NCBI RefSeq assembly: GCF_003852525.1
Contig: NZ_QAJL01000002.1
Coordinates: 510,436-574,435, forward strand
Direction: 5' to 3'
DNA: 64,000 nucleotides
DNA from: Pedobacter sp. KBW06
Lineage (GTDB): Bacteria; Bacteroidota; Bacteroidia; Sphingobacteriales; Sphingobacteriaceae
Part shown: piece by piece, positions 56,261 through 64,000 of the stretch
How positions within the stretch are numbered: the stretch's first letter is position 1
Layout: each line of letters opens with the position of its first letter
Notes under the pieces: model-generated
Databases searched by the model: none
The model's input: the letters and a program-made list of their open reading frames with translations, nothing else
Told to the model about the DNA's origin: nothing
Program-made: the position numbers and the translations under genes

Positions 56261-57084
56261 TATTTCTTCCTTTTCTCTATGATGAAACGATTTGAGTATT
56301 TTTTAAGTGAACGGGTTTTGAAACCTTTAGAGTACATACCGTTTCTTGAGCGAGGCTGACCTCCTGATGAGCGACCCTCACCACCACCCATTGGGTGATC
56401 GACTGGGTTCATCGCTACCGGACGAGTTCTAGGACGACGTCCTAACCAACGTTTACGACCTGCTTTACCTAATACTTCATTTGCATGATCCGAGTTAGAA
56501 ACTGCACCGATAGTTGCTAAACAGGTAACTAAGATAGATCTTACTTCACCTGATGGCATTTTAACAGTTGCATACTTTCCGTCACGTGCTGCCAATTGAG
56601 CATAAGCACCAGCACTACGTGCCATTTGTGCTCCACGTCCTGGTTGGATTTCAATGTTATGTACAATTGAACCCAATGGAATGTTAGCTAATTTCAATGT
56701 ATTTCCTACTTCTGGAGTAGCTGTATCACCCGAAACTACTGTTTGTCCTACTTGCAATCCTTCCGGTGCAATAATGTAACGCTTCTCACCATCTACGTAA
56801 TGCAATAAAGCAATACGAGCTGTACGGTTTGGATCGTACTCAACAGTAGCTACTGTTGCAGGAATATCAAACTTATCACGTTTAAAGTCAATTAAACGGT
56901 AAGATTTTTTGTGACCACCACCCATGTAGCGCATAGTCATCTTTCCTGTATTGTTACGTCCTCCCGATTTTTTAGAAGATACAACCAATGATTTTTCGGG
57001 CTTGGTTGCTGTAATCTCCGTAAAGCTGGCACCTACTCTAAAGCGGGTTCCCGGAGTGACTGGTTTAAATTTTCTTAAGCCCAT
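56260..57084 (-). CDS. rplB: 50S ribosomal protein L2
   Basis: uL2, needed for subunit joining and peptidyl transfer. 274 residues, the usual length. [20 protein letters not shown], the central [24 protein letters not shown] block (here [20 protein letters not shown]) and the C-terminal [20 protein letters not shown] are conserved. It follows rplW by 23 nt. Confidence 0.98.
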   Translation of the reverse strand: MGLRKFKPVTPGTRFRVGASFTEITATKPEKSLVVSSKKSGGRNNTGKMTMRYMGGGHKKSYRLIDFKRDKFDIPATVATVEYDPNRTARIALLHYVDGEKRYIIAPEGLQVGQTVVSGDTATPEVGNTLKLANIPLGSIVHNIEIQPGRGAQMARSAGAYAQLAARDGKYATVKMPSGEVRSILVTCLATIGAVSNSDHANEVLGKAGRKRWLGRRPRTRPVAMNPVDHPMGGGEGRSSGGQPRSRNGMYSKGFKTRSLKKYSNRFIIEKRKK

Positions 57085-57107
57085 AGTTATAAATTATTCA
57101 ATTCTTA

Positions 57108-57398
57108 TTAAATATTCGCGTAATAATCAATTGTCTCGCCTGCTGCCAGTGTAACAATCGCTTTCTTGTATTTTGGGCTACGACCCGTAACTAAACCACC
57201 TTTAGTGTTTCTGGACTTCATTTTACCGTTAACAATCATGGTATTGATTGCTAAGATGTTCACGTTGTACATTTTCTCTATGGCTTGCTTAATCTGCAAT
57301 TTATTTGCTTTGTGTTCTACTCTAAAAGTAAAGCGGTTAGACTTTTCTGTTAATGCAGAAGCTTTTTCTGTTAATATTGGTTTCCTTAAAAATTCCAT
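57108..57398 (-). CDS. rplW: 50S ribosomal protein L23
   Basis: uL23, the docking site for trigger factor and SRP at the tunnel exit. 96 residues from ATG 57398 (MEFLRKPILTEKASALTEK), ending with TVTLAAG-like VTLAAGETIDYYANI. An ATG at 57410 would add MPSN and overlap rplD by 11 nt; the shorter form starts 1 nt after the rplD stop and matches known L23 N-termini, so it is chosen. Confidence 0.96.
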   Translation of the reverse strand: MEFLRKPILTEKASALTEKSNRFTFRVEHKANKLQIKQAIEKMYNVNILAINTMIVNGKMKSRNTKGGLVTGRSPKYKKAIVTLAAGETIDYYANI

Positions 57399-57399
57399 A

Positions 57400-58029
57400 T
57401 TACTTGGCAAATGCCTCCTCCAATGTTTTAAGAGAATCAGCCGTTAACAAAAGCTTGCCACAGTTTAATACATCATATGTATTCAACTGATCTGCAGTAA
57501 TCACTTTCGCTTTCTGGATGTTTCTGCTTGATAAATAGATATTGTTATTTTGTGAAGGTAAAACCAACAATGTCTTTTCGCCAGCTAAATTTAAAGCGCT
57601 AACTAAATTGATGTAGTTTTTAGTTTTGATTGAATCAAAAGCAAAGTCTTCTAAAACAACAACGTTGTTATCCTGAGCTTTGTAAGTCAATGCTGATCTA
57701 CGAGCCAGTTGCTTTAATTTTTTATTCAATTTGAAACTATAATCACGTGGCTGAGGACCAAACACGCGACCACCACCATTGAACAATGGAGATTTAATAC
57801 TTCCGGCACGAGCACCACCAGTACCTTTTTGTTTGTATAGTTTACGGGTTGAACCAGCAATTTCGTTACGTTGTTTAGACTTGTGAGTACCTTGACGTTG
57901 ATTAGCCAAATACTGTTTTACATCTAAATAGATTGCGTGGTCAACAGGCGTAATGCCAAATACTGACTCAGGAAGTTGCACCTTGGCACCTGTCTCTTTT
58001 CCTGAAATGTTTAATACTTTAACTTCCAT
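57400..58029 (-). CDS. rplD: 50S ribosomal protein L4
   Basis: uL4, with a tunnel-lining loop; in enterobacteria it is the repressor of the S10 operon. 209 residues: [19 protein letters not shown], the loop [37 protein letters not shown] and [20 protein letters not shown]. It starts 4 nt after rplC. Confidence 0.98.
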   Translation of the reverse strand: MEVKVLNISGKETGAKVQLPESVFGITPVDHAIYLDVKQYLANQRQGTHKSKQRNEIAGSTRKLYKQKGTGGARAGSIKSPLFNGGGRVFGPQPRDYSFKLNKKLKQLARRSALTYKAQDNNVVVLEDFAFDSIKTKNYINLVSALNLAGEKTLLVLPSQNNNIYLSSRNIQKAKVITADQLNTYDVLNCGKLLLTADSLKTLEEAFAK

Positions 58030-58033
58030 CTGC

Positions 58034-58651
58034 TTACTTATCTAAGATTACGTAAGAACCCTTAGCTCCTGGAATGGAACCACTAACTACAACAAGGTTT
58101 TGATCAGCATAAACTTTCAAAACCTGTAAGTTTTGAACTTTTACTCTGTCACCACCCATTCTACCCGCCATACGCATACCTTTAAATACACGTGCAGGAT
58201 AAGATGCAGCACCTAATGAACCTGGCGCACGCATTCTGTTATGCTGTCCGTGAGTTTGTCCACCAACACCGGCGAAACCATGGCGTTTTACAACACCCTG
58301 GAAACCTTTACCTTTAGAAGTACCAACAACATCCACAAAATCGCCTTCATTGAAAATACTTACCGTTACCGTATCACCTAAGTTCAACGATTCTTCAAAC
58401 GGCTCAAATTCAACCAATTTACGTTTTGGGGTAGTGTTTGCTTTCGCAAAGTGGCCTTTAAGAGGCATGGTAGTGTTCTTTTCTTTGGCTTCATCGAAAC
58501 CTAACTGAACTGAAACGTAACCGTCTTTCTCTTCGGTCTTTACCTGTGTTACTACACAAGGCCCAGCTTCGATCACCGTACATGGAATGTTTCTTCCATC
58601 GGCGTCGAAAATGCTGGTCATTCCTACTTTTTTTCCAATAATACCTGACAT
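58034..58651 (-). CDS. rplC: 50S ribosomal protein L3
   Basis: uL3, an assembly initiator near the peptidyl-transferase centre. 205 residues: [20 protein letters not shown] and the conserved [20 protein letters not shown] and [20 protein letters not shown]. Normally it follows rpsJ at once; here 2.2 kb and three genes lie between. It has its own full-consensus promoter (58728-58757) and a ~70-nt leader with small hairpins. Confidence 0.98.
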   Translation of the reverse strand: MSGIIGKKVGMTSIFDADGRNIPCTVIEAGPCVVTQVKTEEKDGYVSVQLGFDEAKEKNTTMPLKGHFAKANTTPKRKLVEFEPFEESLNLGDTVTVSIFNEGDFVDVVGTSKGKGFQGVVKRHGFAGVGGQTHGQHNRMRAPGSLGAASYPARVFKGMRMAGRMGGDRVKVQNLQVLKVYADQNLVVVSGSIPGAKGSYVILDK

Positions 58652-58676
58652 TTTCTTTTTTTAAATTAACACCCAT

Positions 58677-58724
58677 CGAAGCAGTAGGGCTTCGTTCAAG
58701 GTGGATACAATTCCCGTTAAGGGA
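58677..58724 (-). promoter_or_regulatory. rplC: Structured leader of rplC
   Basis: Within the expected leader are two small inverted repeats: CGAAGC-N6-GCTTCG (58677-58694) and TCCC-N5-GGGA (58712-58724). They might regulate the operon, as the S10 leader does in E. coli, but no known leader motif is recognised. Confidence 0.35.
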
Positions 58725-58727
58725 GGG

Positions 58728-58757
58728 CAAAAATACGAAAGAAATCTTAATTTTCAA
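58728..58757 (-). promoter_or_regulatory. rplC: Full-consensus promoter driving rplC and the downstream operon
   Basis: On the minus strand, TTG (58755-58757), exactly 19 nt, then TATTTTTG (58728-58735). All defined positions of the Bacteroidota consensus match. Confidence 0.78.
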
Positions 58758-58832
58758 ATAGTTAGCTAATTATTTTTTCAAATAAGCCCTATTTTTTTTC
58801 GCGAAGGGGAATCCGTTGAGATAAGTAAGTTT

Positions 58833-59228
58833 TTAACCAACCAACTTGTCACTCAGGCTGTACAAGATTATTGATAAAACGAACAAACCGATCAAAACGT
58901 ATAAATAATCACGCTCAATCAGGAAACTAAATATAGAAAAAACGACCCTTGCAACAGGGGTAAAAATCAGCAGCAAGGTCCCAAACTGGATGATCGCTTT
59001 GGCATCCAGGTCTTTCAGTCCGATCAGAATCGCCGGAATAGAAGAGAAGCCCGACTTATTCGGGTTGAAATTGCGGTAATCGATCAGTCTGGCATGGTCG
59101 GAAAAGAGGTAAAGCAGCCCTCCTATCAGTACCACAGACATAGAAGCGATCACGCCTACCCGCAATAAAGTACCGAGAATGACCTGAATATCACGGTCTG
59201 CAAAGAAATTTTTCTTTTCCGAACTCAT
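58833..59228 (-). CDS. DUF1634 family membrane protein
   Basis: A 131-residue inner-membrane protein with three hydrophobic segments (about 16-36, 73-95, 104-124). The pattern DIQVILGTLLRVGVIASMSVVLIGG opens the DUF1634 family. Its ATG overlaps the stop of the TauE/SafE gene (ATGA type, 4 nt), so the two are translationally coupled; DUF1634 genes are commonly found beside TauE/SafE permeases and probably form a complex with them. Its function is not established. It sits inside what is normally a continuous ribosomal operon. Confidence 0.88.
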   Translation of the reverse strand: MSSEKKNFFADRDIQVILGTLLRVGVIASMSVVLIGGLLYLFSDHARLIDYRNFNPNKSGFSSIPAILIGLKDLDAKAIIQFGTLLLIFTPVARVVFSIFSFLIERDYLYVLIGLFVLSIILYSLSDKLVG

Positions 59229-60061
59229 AATTTACCTGATAAACCATTATAAATCATCTGCAATGCCAGGAAGGTCACGACTACTGCAAATACCACTTTC
59301 AACTTATCTGTTTTGGTCTTCACCAGGATCTTTGAACCCAAAGTTGCCCCGCAAAGCACCCCAATCGTTACCGGCATGGCAATTCCCGGGTCTATTTGTC
59401 CGCGGTGAAGGTATACCAGTGCACTTGCAGCTGCCGTAACCCCCATCATGAAATTGCTTGTCGTAGTAGACACTTTAAAAGGGATCCTCATGATATTATC
59501 CATCGCAATCACCTTTAAGGCACCGGAACCTATCCCCAGCAAGCCCGAAATGATCCCTGCAAAGAACATCATTACAAATCCGCCAAGCACCCGGTGAACC
59601 GCATATTTCTTCATGCCCCCATCTGTAGGATACGTGCCGTTCAGCTTCAAAAAAACCGCCAGTTTTCCGGAAGTATCATTGTCTGAGCGATCTACCTTCT
59701 TCACTATCATCATTGCAGCAGAGAACAGGAGGATCAAACCAAAGATCACCGCAATATATCCCGGGTCCAGATAAACGGTCACCACCGCGCCTATAATGGC
59801 ACTGATCGTTGTAGCCATTTCCAGAAACATGCCAATCCTGATGTTCGTAATTCCTTCTTTCACATAAGCCGCGGCAGATCCGGAAGAAGTGGCAATCACA
59901 GACACAATAGAAGCTCCGATGGCATAGTGAATATCGACACCAAGAACCAATGTCAGCAGCGGAATAATCACTACCCCACCCCCTAAACCGGTCAGAGAAC
60001 CGACCAATCCAGCTAAAAAAGCTCCAGCTAAAACTATAATTGTAAATAGTAATACCGACAT
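59225..60061 (-). CDS. Sulfite exporter TauE/SafE family permease
   Basis: A 278-residue inner-membrane protein with about eight hydrophobic segments. The two internal repeats typical of TauE/SafE are visible: AGLVGSLTGLGGGVVIIPLL near residue 18 and AGIISGLLGIGSGALKVIAM near residue 170. These proteins export sulfite, sulfoacetate or other organosulfur anions; the substrate here is unknown. It is the first gene of a two-gene unit with DUF1634, transcribed on the same strand as the ribosomal genes. A promoter lies only 6 nt before its ATG. Confidence 0.9.
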   Translation of the reverse strand: MSVLLFTIIVLAGAFLAGLVGSLTGLGGGVVIIPLLTLVLGVDIHYAIGASIVSVIATSSGSAAAYVKEGITNIRIGMFLEMATTISAIIGAVVTVYLDPGYIAVIFGLILLFSAAMMIVKKVDRSDNDTSGKLAVFLKLNGTYPTDGGMKKYAVHRVLGGFVMMFFAGIISGLLGIGSGALKVIAMDNIMRIPFKVSTTTSNFMMGVTAAASALVYLHRGQIDPGIAMPVTIGVLCGATLGSKILVKTKTDKLKVVFAVVVTFLALQMIYNGLSGKL

Positions 60062-60066
60062 TGCTG

Positions 60067-60095
60067 CAAATATACTATCTACAGTCAGAACACAA
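60067..60095 (-). promoter_or_regulatory. Promoter of the TauE/SafE-DUF1634 pair
   Basis: On the minus strand, TTG (60093-60095), 18 nt, TATATTTG (60067-60074). The ATG (60061) is 5 nt beyond the -7 box, so the transcript would have almost no leader. Confidence 0.6.
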
Positions 60096-60215
60096 TAAAA
60101 TTACAATATGAATGTTAAATTAAATATCATGCCGCCATCATGAGCCTTCAAACACCACAAATTTCCGATCAATGACCCTTAAAAACAGAAACATCCTATT
60201 AAAAAAACAGCAACT

Positions 60216-60827
60216 ATGAAAAAACTGATATTCGCAATTATAGCCGTTCTCCTCTTAAATTTAAATGCACAATCACAAATTCCAGCAGACAGTGCACAAG
60301 CTGCCCCTGGTCTTCGGGGCCAATACGAATTCATGTTGTCGAAATCTAAAACCATTAATGGCTATAAACTCATCAATCCAGCCAGGCTTGCCGGACTTTG
60401 GAAAAGTGTAGCAGATTCACTCAATACCAGTCGCAGGCAACTTGGCGCAGTAAAACTGAAACTTGCAGAACAGGAAAAAACAATTGCGACATTGAAGGGA
60501 CAAATTTCCGGAACAGAAAGCTCTCTGGCGACTTCCAATGCCAGATTAAATGAAATCAGCTTCCTTGGGATCTCGTTTACCAAAAGCAATTACAATGTGA
60601 TTGTATGGAGCCTGATCCTGGTATTGGCCGCTGCTTTAGCGATTGTGATCCTGAGATCAGCGAAGCACATTCATGAAGCGAAATACAGAAGCTCCTTATA
60701 TGAAGAGATCTCACAGGAGTATCAAAGTTATAAAACGAAAGCCAATGACAAAGAGAAGAAACTGGCAAGGGAACTGCAGGACGAGCGCAACAAACTTGAT
60801 GAATTAAAAAACAGGGGCAGACAATAA
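60216..60827 (+). CDS. Coiled-coil membrane protein, Bacteroidota family often mislabelled 'tRNA (guanine-N1)-methyltransferase'
   Basis: A 203-residue protein with four parts: a signal peptide (MKKLIFAIIAVLLLNLNAQSQ), a periplasmic coiled coil (~55-110, with heptad-like LKLAEQEKTIATLKGQ), one membrane helix (VIVWSLILVLAAALAIVIL, ~129-147), and a charged cytoplasmic coiled coil (~150-203). Homologues recalled in Flavobacterium carry the methyltransferase label, but there is no SPOUT knot or SAM motif here, so that name should not be used. A role in envelope structure is possible; unknown. It is on the opposite strand inside the split ribosomal operon. Confidence 0.75.
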   Translation: MKKLIFAIIAVLLLNLNAQSQIPADSAQAAPGLRGQYEFMLSKSKTINGYKLINPARLAGLWKSVADSLNTSRRQLGAVKLKLAEQEKTIATLKGQISGTESSLATSNARLNEISFLGISFTKSNYNVIVWSLILVLAAALAIVILRSAKHIHEAKYRSSLYEEISQEYQSYKTKANDKEKKLARELQDERNKLDELKNRGRQ

Positions 60828-60840
60828 TTCCCCTGATACA

Positions 60841-60877
60841 AAAAAAAGCCTTCCTGAAATTCAGGAAGGCTTTTTTT
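60841..60877. terminator. Bidirectional terminator between rpsJ and the coiled-coil gene
   Basis: Stem AGCCTTCCTGA / TCAGGAAGGCT with a 3-nt loop, flanked by a run of A and a run of T. It ends the rpsL-rpsG-fusA-rpsJ transcript (-) and the + strand gene, so rplC needs its own promoter. Confidence 0.92.
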
Positions 60878-60894
60878 GTTAACCGTCTATATAG

Positions 60895-61200
60895 TTAAAC
60901 TTTGATTTCAACTTCAACACCGCTAGGCAATTCAAGTTTCATTAAAGCATCAACTGTTTTAGAGTTAGAGCTGTAAATGTCTAACAAACGTTTGTAAGCA
61001 CATAATTGAAACTGCTCACGTGCTTTTTTGTTCACGTGTGGTGAACGTAAAACAGTGAAGATTTTCTTTTCTGTAGGCAATGGAATTGGTCCACTAACTA
61101 CTGCACCCGTAGGTTTAACAGTCTTAACGATTTTCTCAGCAGATTTATCTACCAGGTTATAATCGTAAGATTTTAATTTGATTCTGATTCTTTGGCTCAT
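60895..61200 (-). CDS. rpsJ: 30S ribosomal protein S10
   Basis: uS10, on the 30S head; also the NusE transcription antitermination factor. 101 residues: [48 protein letters not shown] (in pieces) and [16 protein letters not shown]. It follows fusA after a 59-nt spacer with a hairpin and ends at a strong terminator, instead of continuing into rplC as in most relatives. Confidence 0.98.
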   Translation of the reverse strand: MSQRIRIKLKSYDYNLVDKSAEKIVKTVKPTGAVVSGPIPLPTEKKIFTVLRSPHVNKKAREQFQLCAYKRLLDIYSSNSKTVDALMKLELPSGVEVEIKV

Positions 61201-61216
61201 CTTATTTATGTATTAA

Positions 61217-61250
61217 GGCTGCCGGTTAGAGCTATTAATAACCGGCTGCC
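61217..61250 (-). other. Hairpin in the fusA-rpsJ spacer
   Basis: Stem GCCGGTTA / TAACCGGC (8 bp, 10-nt loop), extended by GGC / GCC after a T-T mismatch. No T run follows, so it does not look like a full terminator. Confidence 0.6.
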
Positions 61251-61259
61251 GATTTTTTA

Positions 61260-63374
61260 TTATTCTGCGGATTTAATTCTGCCTTTTGATTTAGCAACTA
61301 CTTCATCCTGAACGTTTCTTGGTGCTGGTTCGTAGTGATCAAACTCCATAGTTGAAGTTGCACGACCAGAAGTAATGGTACGTAACTGAGTTACATAACC
61401 AAACATTTCAGAAAGAGGTACAGTTGCTTTAATTACCTGAGCACCATTACGGGTGTCCATACCTAAAAGCTGACCACGACGACGGTTCATGTCACCGATA
61501 ACATCACCCATGTTTTCTTCAGGGGTTAAGATTTCGATTTTCATAATTGGCTCCATCAATACAGGGCTACATTTAGGCAATGCCTCACGGTAAGCCATTT
61601 TAGCAGCAAGCTCGAATGACAAAGCATCTGAATCGACTGCGTGGAATGAACCATCAATTAAGCGAACTTTCATGTCTGGAAGTGGATATCCAGCCAATAC
61701 TCCGTTAGCCATCGATGCTGCGAATCCTTTCTCTACAGAAGGGATAAACTCACGAGGGATTGAACCACCTGTAATTTCGTTTACAAATTGTAATCCACCT
61801 TTTTCAAAGTCCGCATCGATTGGAGAAATCACAACCTGGATATCCGCGAATTTACCACGACCACCTGATTGTTTTTTGTAAGTCTCACGATGTTGAACAG
61901 ATCCGTGAATTGCCTCTTTATAAGCAACTTGTGGCGCTCCTTGATTAACCTCTACTTTAAACTCACGTCTTAAGCGGTCAATCAGGATGTCTAAGTGAAG
62001 CTCACCCATACCAGAGATCACAGTCTGACCAGTTTCCTCGTCAGTTTGAACTCTAAATGTAGGATCTTCTTCAGCTAATTTAGATAAACCGATACCTAAT
62101 TTATCGATATCAGCTTGAGTTTTAGGCTCGATAGCTAAACCAATAACCGGCTCAGGGAAATCCATAGACTCCAGAATGATCGGGTGTTTCTCATCACAAA
62201 GTGTATCACCTGTTTTGATATCTTTAAATCCTACTACTGCAGCAATATCACCAGCACCTACATTAGGGATTGGGTTTTGCTTGTTCGCATGCATCTGGAA
62301 GATACGGGAGATACGCTCTTTGTTCTCAGAACGTGCGTTATAAACGTAAGAACCAGCTTCTAAGTTACCTGAGTAAACACGGATAAAGCACAAACGACCT
62401 ACGAAAGGATCGGTTGCAATTTTAAACGCTAAAGCTGCAAATGGCTCTTTTACATCTGGTTGACGGGTTACTTCTTCACCTGTGTCCGGGTTGGTACCAG
62501 TGATACCATCCACATCCATTGGCGAAGGCAATAATTCCATTACCAGATCCAACATGGTCTGAACACCTTTGTTTTTGAAAGATGAACCACAAACCATAGG
62601 AACGATTTTAGCATCTAAAGTTGCTTTACGCAATGCGTCAAGAATCTCACGCTCAGTGATTGAGTTAGGATCATCAAAGAATTTCTCCATTAATGACTCA
62701 TCATAATCAGCAACAGCTTCTAATAAGTTCTCTCTCCATTCTGCAACTTCATCAACCATGTCAGCAGGAATTGGCACTTCAGTAAAGGTCATCCCTTTAT
62801 CATGCTCATTCCAAACAATACCACGGTTATTGATTAAATCAACAACACCAGTAAAGCTATCTTCTGCACCAATTGGCAATTGCAAAGGAACTGCATGGCT
62901 ACCCAGCATGTCTCTTACCTGCTTAACAACTTTTAAGAAGTCAGCTCCGGAACGGTCCATTTTGTTAACGAAACCAATACGTGGAACTGCATAGTTGTTA
63001 GCTAAACGCCAGTTAGTTTCAGATTGAGGCTCAACACCATCAACAGCTGAAAATAAGAATACCAATCCATCCAAAACACGAAGTGAACGGTTTACCTCTA
63101 CGGTAAAATCCACGTGTCCTGGAGTATCGATAACGTTTACCTGATATTTTTCACCACGGTAAGGCCAGAAAACTGTTGTAGCAGCAGAGGTGATTGTTAT
63201 CCCACGTTCCGCTTCCTGTACCATCCAGTCCATCGTAGACGCACCTTCGTGTACCTCACCAATTTTGTGATTTACTCCGGCGTAATAAAGGATACGCTCA
63301 GTTGTTGTGGTTTTACCCGCATCAATGTGAGCCGCGATTCCAATATTTCTTGTAAATTTTAAATCTCTTGACAT
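61260..63374 (-). CDS. fusA: Elongation factor G
   Basis: GTPase that drives translocation. 704 residues, normal length. G1 [18 protein letters not shown]3 DTPGHVDF, G4 NKMDR are intact, followed by domains II-V ([18 protein letters not shown] is the domain III signature). It starts 17 nt after rpsG. No second copy or truncation is seen. Confidence 0.98.
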   Translation of the reverse strand: MSRDLKFTRNIGIAAHIDAGKTTTTERILYYAGVNHKIGEVHEGASTMDWMVQEAERGITITSAATTVFWPYRGEKYQVNVIDTPGHVDFTVEVNRSLRVLDGLVFLFSAVDGVEPQSETNWRLANNYAVPRIGFVNKMDRSGADFLKVVKQVRDMLGSHAVPLQLPIGAEDSFTGVVDLINNRGIVWNEHDKGMTFTEVPIPADMVDEVAEWRENLLEAVADYDESLMEKFFDDPNSITEREILDALRKATLDAKIVPMVCGSSFKNKGVQTMLDLVMELLPSPMDVDGITGTNPDTGEEVTRQPDVKEPFAALAFKIATDPFVGRLCFIRVYSGNLEAGSYVYNARSENKERISRIFQMHANKQNPIPNVGAGDIAAVVGFKDIKTGDTLCDEKHPIILESMDFPEPVIGLAIEPKTQADIDKLGIGLSKLAEEDPTFRVQTDEETGQTVISGMGELHLDILIDRLRREFKVEVNQGAPQVAYKEAIHGSVQHRETYKKQSGGRGKFADIQVVISPIDADFEKGGLQFVNEITGGSIPREFIPSVEKGFAASMANGVLAGYPLPDMKVRLIDGSFHAVDSDALSFELAAKMAYREALPKCSPVLMEPIMKIEILTPEENMGDVIGDMNRRRGQLLGMDTRNGAQVIKATVPLSEMFGYVTQLRTITSGRATSTMEFDHYEPAPRNVQDEVVAKSKGRIKSAE

Positions 63375-63391
63375 TTTATGATTCTGTATAA

Positions 63392-63859
63392 TTAGAAACG
63401 GAAATGAGAGAACGCTTTGTTAGCCTCAGCCATTTTATGCGTATCTTCTTTTTTCTTCACTGCTGCACCTTCACCTTTAGCTGCTGAAACGATTTCACCT
63501 GCTAATTTCTCTTTCATTGTTTTTTCTCCACGTTTACGAGCGTAAGAAATTAACCATTTCATGCCTAAAGCAATCTTACGGTCAGGTCTTACCTCTGTAG
63601 GTACCTGGAAGTTTGCACCACCTACACGACGAGATTTAACCTCTACTGCAGGCATTACATTTGTTAAAGCACGTTTCCATACTTCTAATCCGTTCTCACC
63701 AGCTTTTTTCTCAGCTAGTTCTACAGCATCATAAAAAATATCATATGCAATGGATTTTTTTCCATCATACATCATATTGTTTACAAACCTTGTCACCTGA
63801 ACATCGTTAAATTTTGGATCAGGAAGGATAATTCTCTTTTTTGGTTTTGACTTTCTCAT
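63392..63859 (-). CDS. rpsG: 30S ribosomal protein S7
   Basis: uS7, primary binder of the 16S 3' domain near the E site. 155 residues: [21 protein letters not shown] (in pieces), [21 protein letters not shown], and [20 protein letters not shown] at the end. Its ATG is preceded by AGGAGGAAAAACAA, a strong Shine-Dalgarno sequence, rare in this phylum. Confidence 0.98.
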   Translation of the reverse strand: MRKSKPKKRIILPDPKFNDVQVTRFVNNMMYDGKKSIAYDIFYDAVELAEKKAGENGLEVWKRALTNVMPAVEVKSRRVGGANFQVPTEVRPDRKIALGMKWLISYARKRGEKTMKEKLAGEIVSAAKGEGAAVKKKEDTHKMAEANKAFSHFRF

Positions 63860-63875
63860 TTGTTTTTCCTCCTAA

Positions 63876-64000
63876 TTATTTCTTTTTACCTTTTGTTGGT
63901 GCCGCAGCTACTTGTCCTGGCTTAGGACGTTTAGTACCATATTTTGAACGACGTTGGTTACGACCAGCAACTCCTGAAGTATCTAGTGCTCCACGGATGA
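63876..64000 (-). CDS. rpsL: 30S ribosomal protein S12, 3' part
   Basis: The last 41 codons of uS12, cut by the window edge. The readable C-terminus is [20 protein letters not shown], then [20 protein letters not shown], the conserved S12 end. It starts outside the window and stops 16 nt before rpsG, as in the usual str operon. Confidence 0.95.
   Translation of the reverse strand, partial: IRGALDTSGVAGRNQRRSKYGTKRPKPGQVAAAPTKGKKK

Overview
The window looks like chromosomal core from a Bacteroidota bacterium of the Sphingobacteriaceae, most like Pedobacter. The support is: Bacteroidota-only families (DUF4293, DUF5606, the secreted 'asparagine synthetase B' family, Porin_10-type barrels), general absence of Shine-Dalgarno sites, and promoters of the Bacteroidota type (TTG, 19 nt, TAnnTTTG) that can be read directly at several genes. 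I see no rRNA, tRNA, CRISPR array, prophage or insertion sequence. Almost every gene is an intact, recognisable family. I did not find a clearly new multi-gene system; the most unusual signals are in gene order and in RNA or leader structure.

Layout. 1-12.2 kb: small accessory genes (DUF1349, GNAT), truA with an MsbA-like ABC exporter, DUF4293, a DEAD-box helicase with an RGG tail, an NHL-repeat lipoprotein, gpsA, and a TolC plus HlyD pair without a pump. 12.2-31 kb: polysaccharide deacetylase, aconitase, GH1 beta-glucosidase, a membrane-bound MutS-like ATPase, rlmH followed by a 42-residue membrane peptide, DUF5606 with a cyclophilin, the mislabelled 'asparagine synthetase B' family protein, an lpxK / purine nucleoside phosphorylase / porin operon, pruA, and a SulP transporter with a beta-carbonic anhydrase. 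31-43.6 kb: an OprO/OprP-like porin, a propionyl-CoA carboxylase beta-type subunit, MFS, GNAT, M42 peptidase, a HerA-like ATPase, a nucleotidyltransferase, dnaK, an SAM methyltransferase and a 2H phosphoesterase.

43.6-64 kb: the ribosomal superoperon on the minus strand. In transcription order it runs rpsL (partial)-rpsG-fusA-rpsJ, then a break, then rplC-rplD-rplW-rplB-rpsS-rplV-rpsC-rplP-rpmC-rpsQ-rplN-rplX-rplE-rpsN-rpsH-rplF-rplR-rpsE-rpmD-rplO-secY-map-infA-rpmJ-rpsM-rpsK-rpsD-rpoA-rplQ. Two genes too short for routine ORF calling, rpmD and rpmJ, were recovered by hand. The break between rpsJ and rplC holds a TauE/SafE plus DUF1634 pair and a gene on the opposite strand, and rplC has its own consensus promoter downstream of it. 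Five spacers in the ribosomal genes can form strong hairpins that lack a classic U-tract.

Other signals worth attention: a 29/32-identical sequence shared by the leaders of rlmH and the carboxylase gene, promoters lying almost on the start codon of several genes (possible leaderless mRNAs), and palindromic repeats spaced 20 bp apart upstream of aconitase. No gene-free stretch exceeds 300 bases; the longest (12840-13131) holds those repeats.
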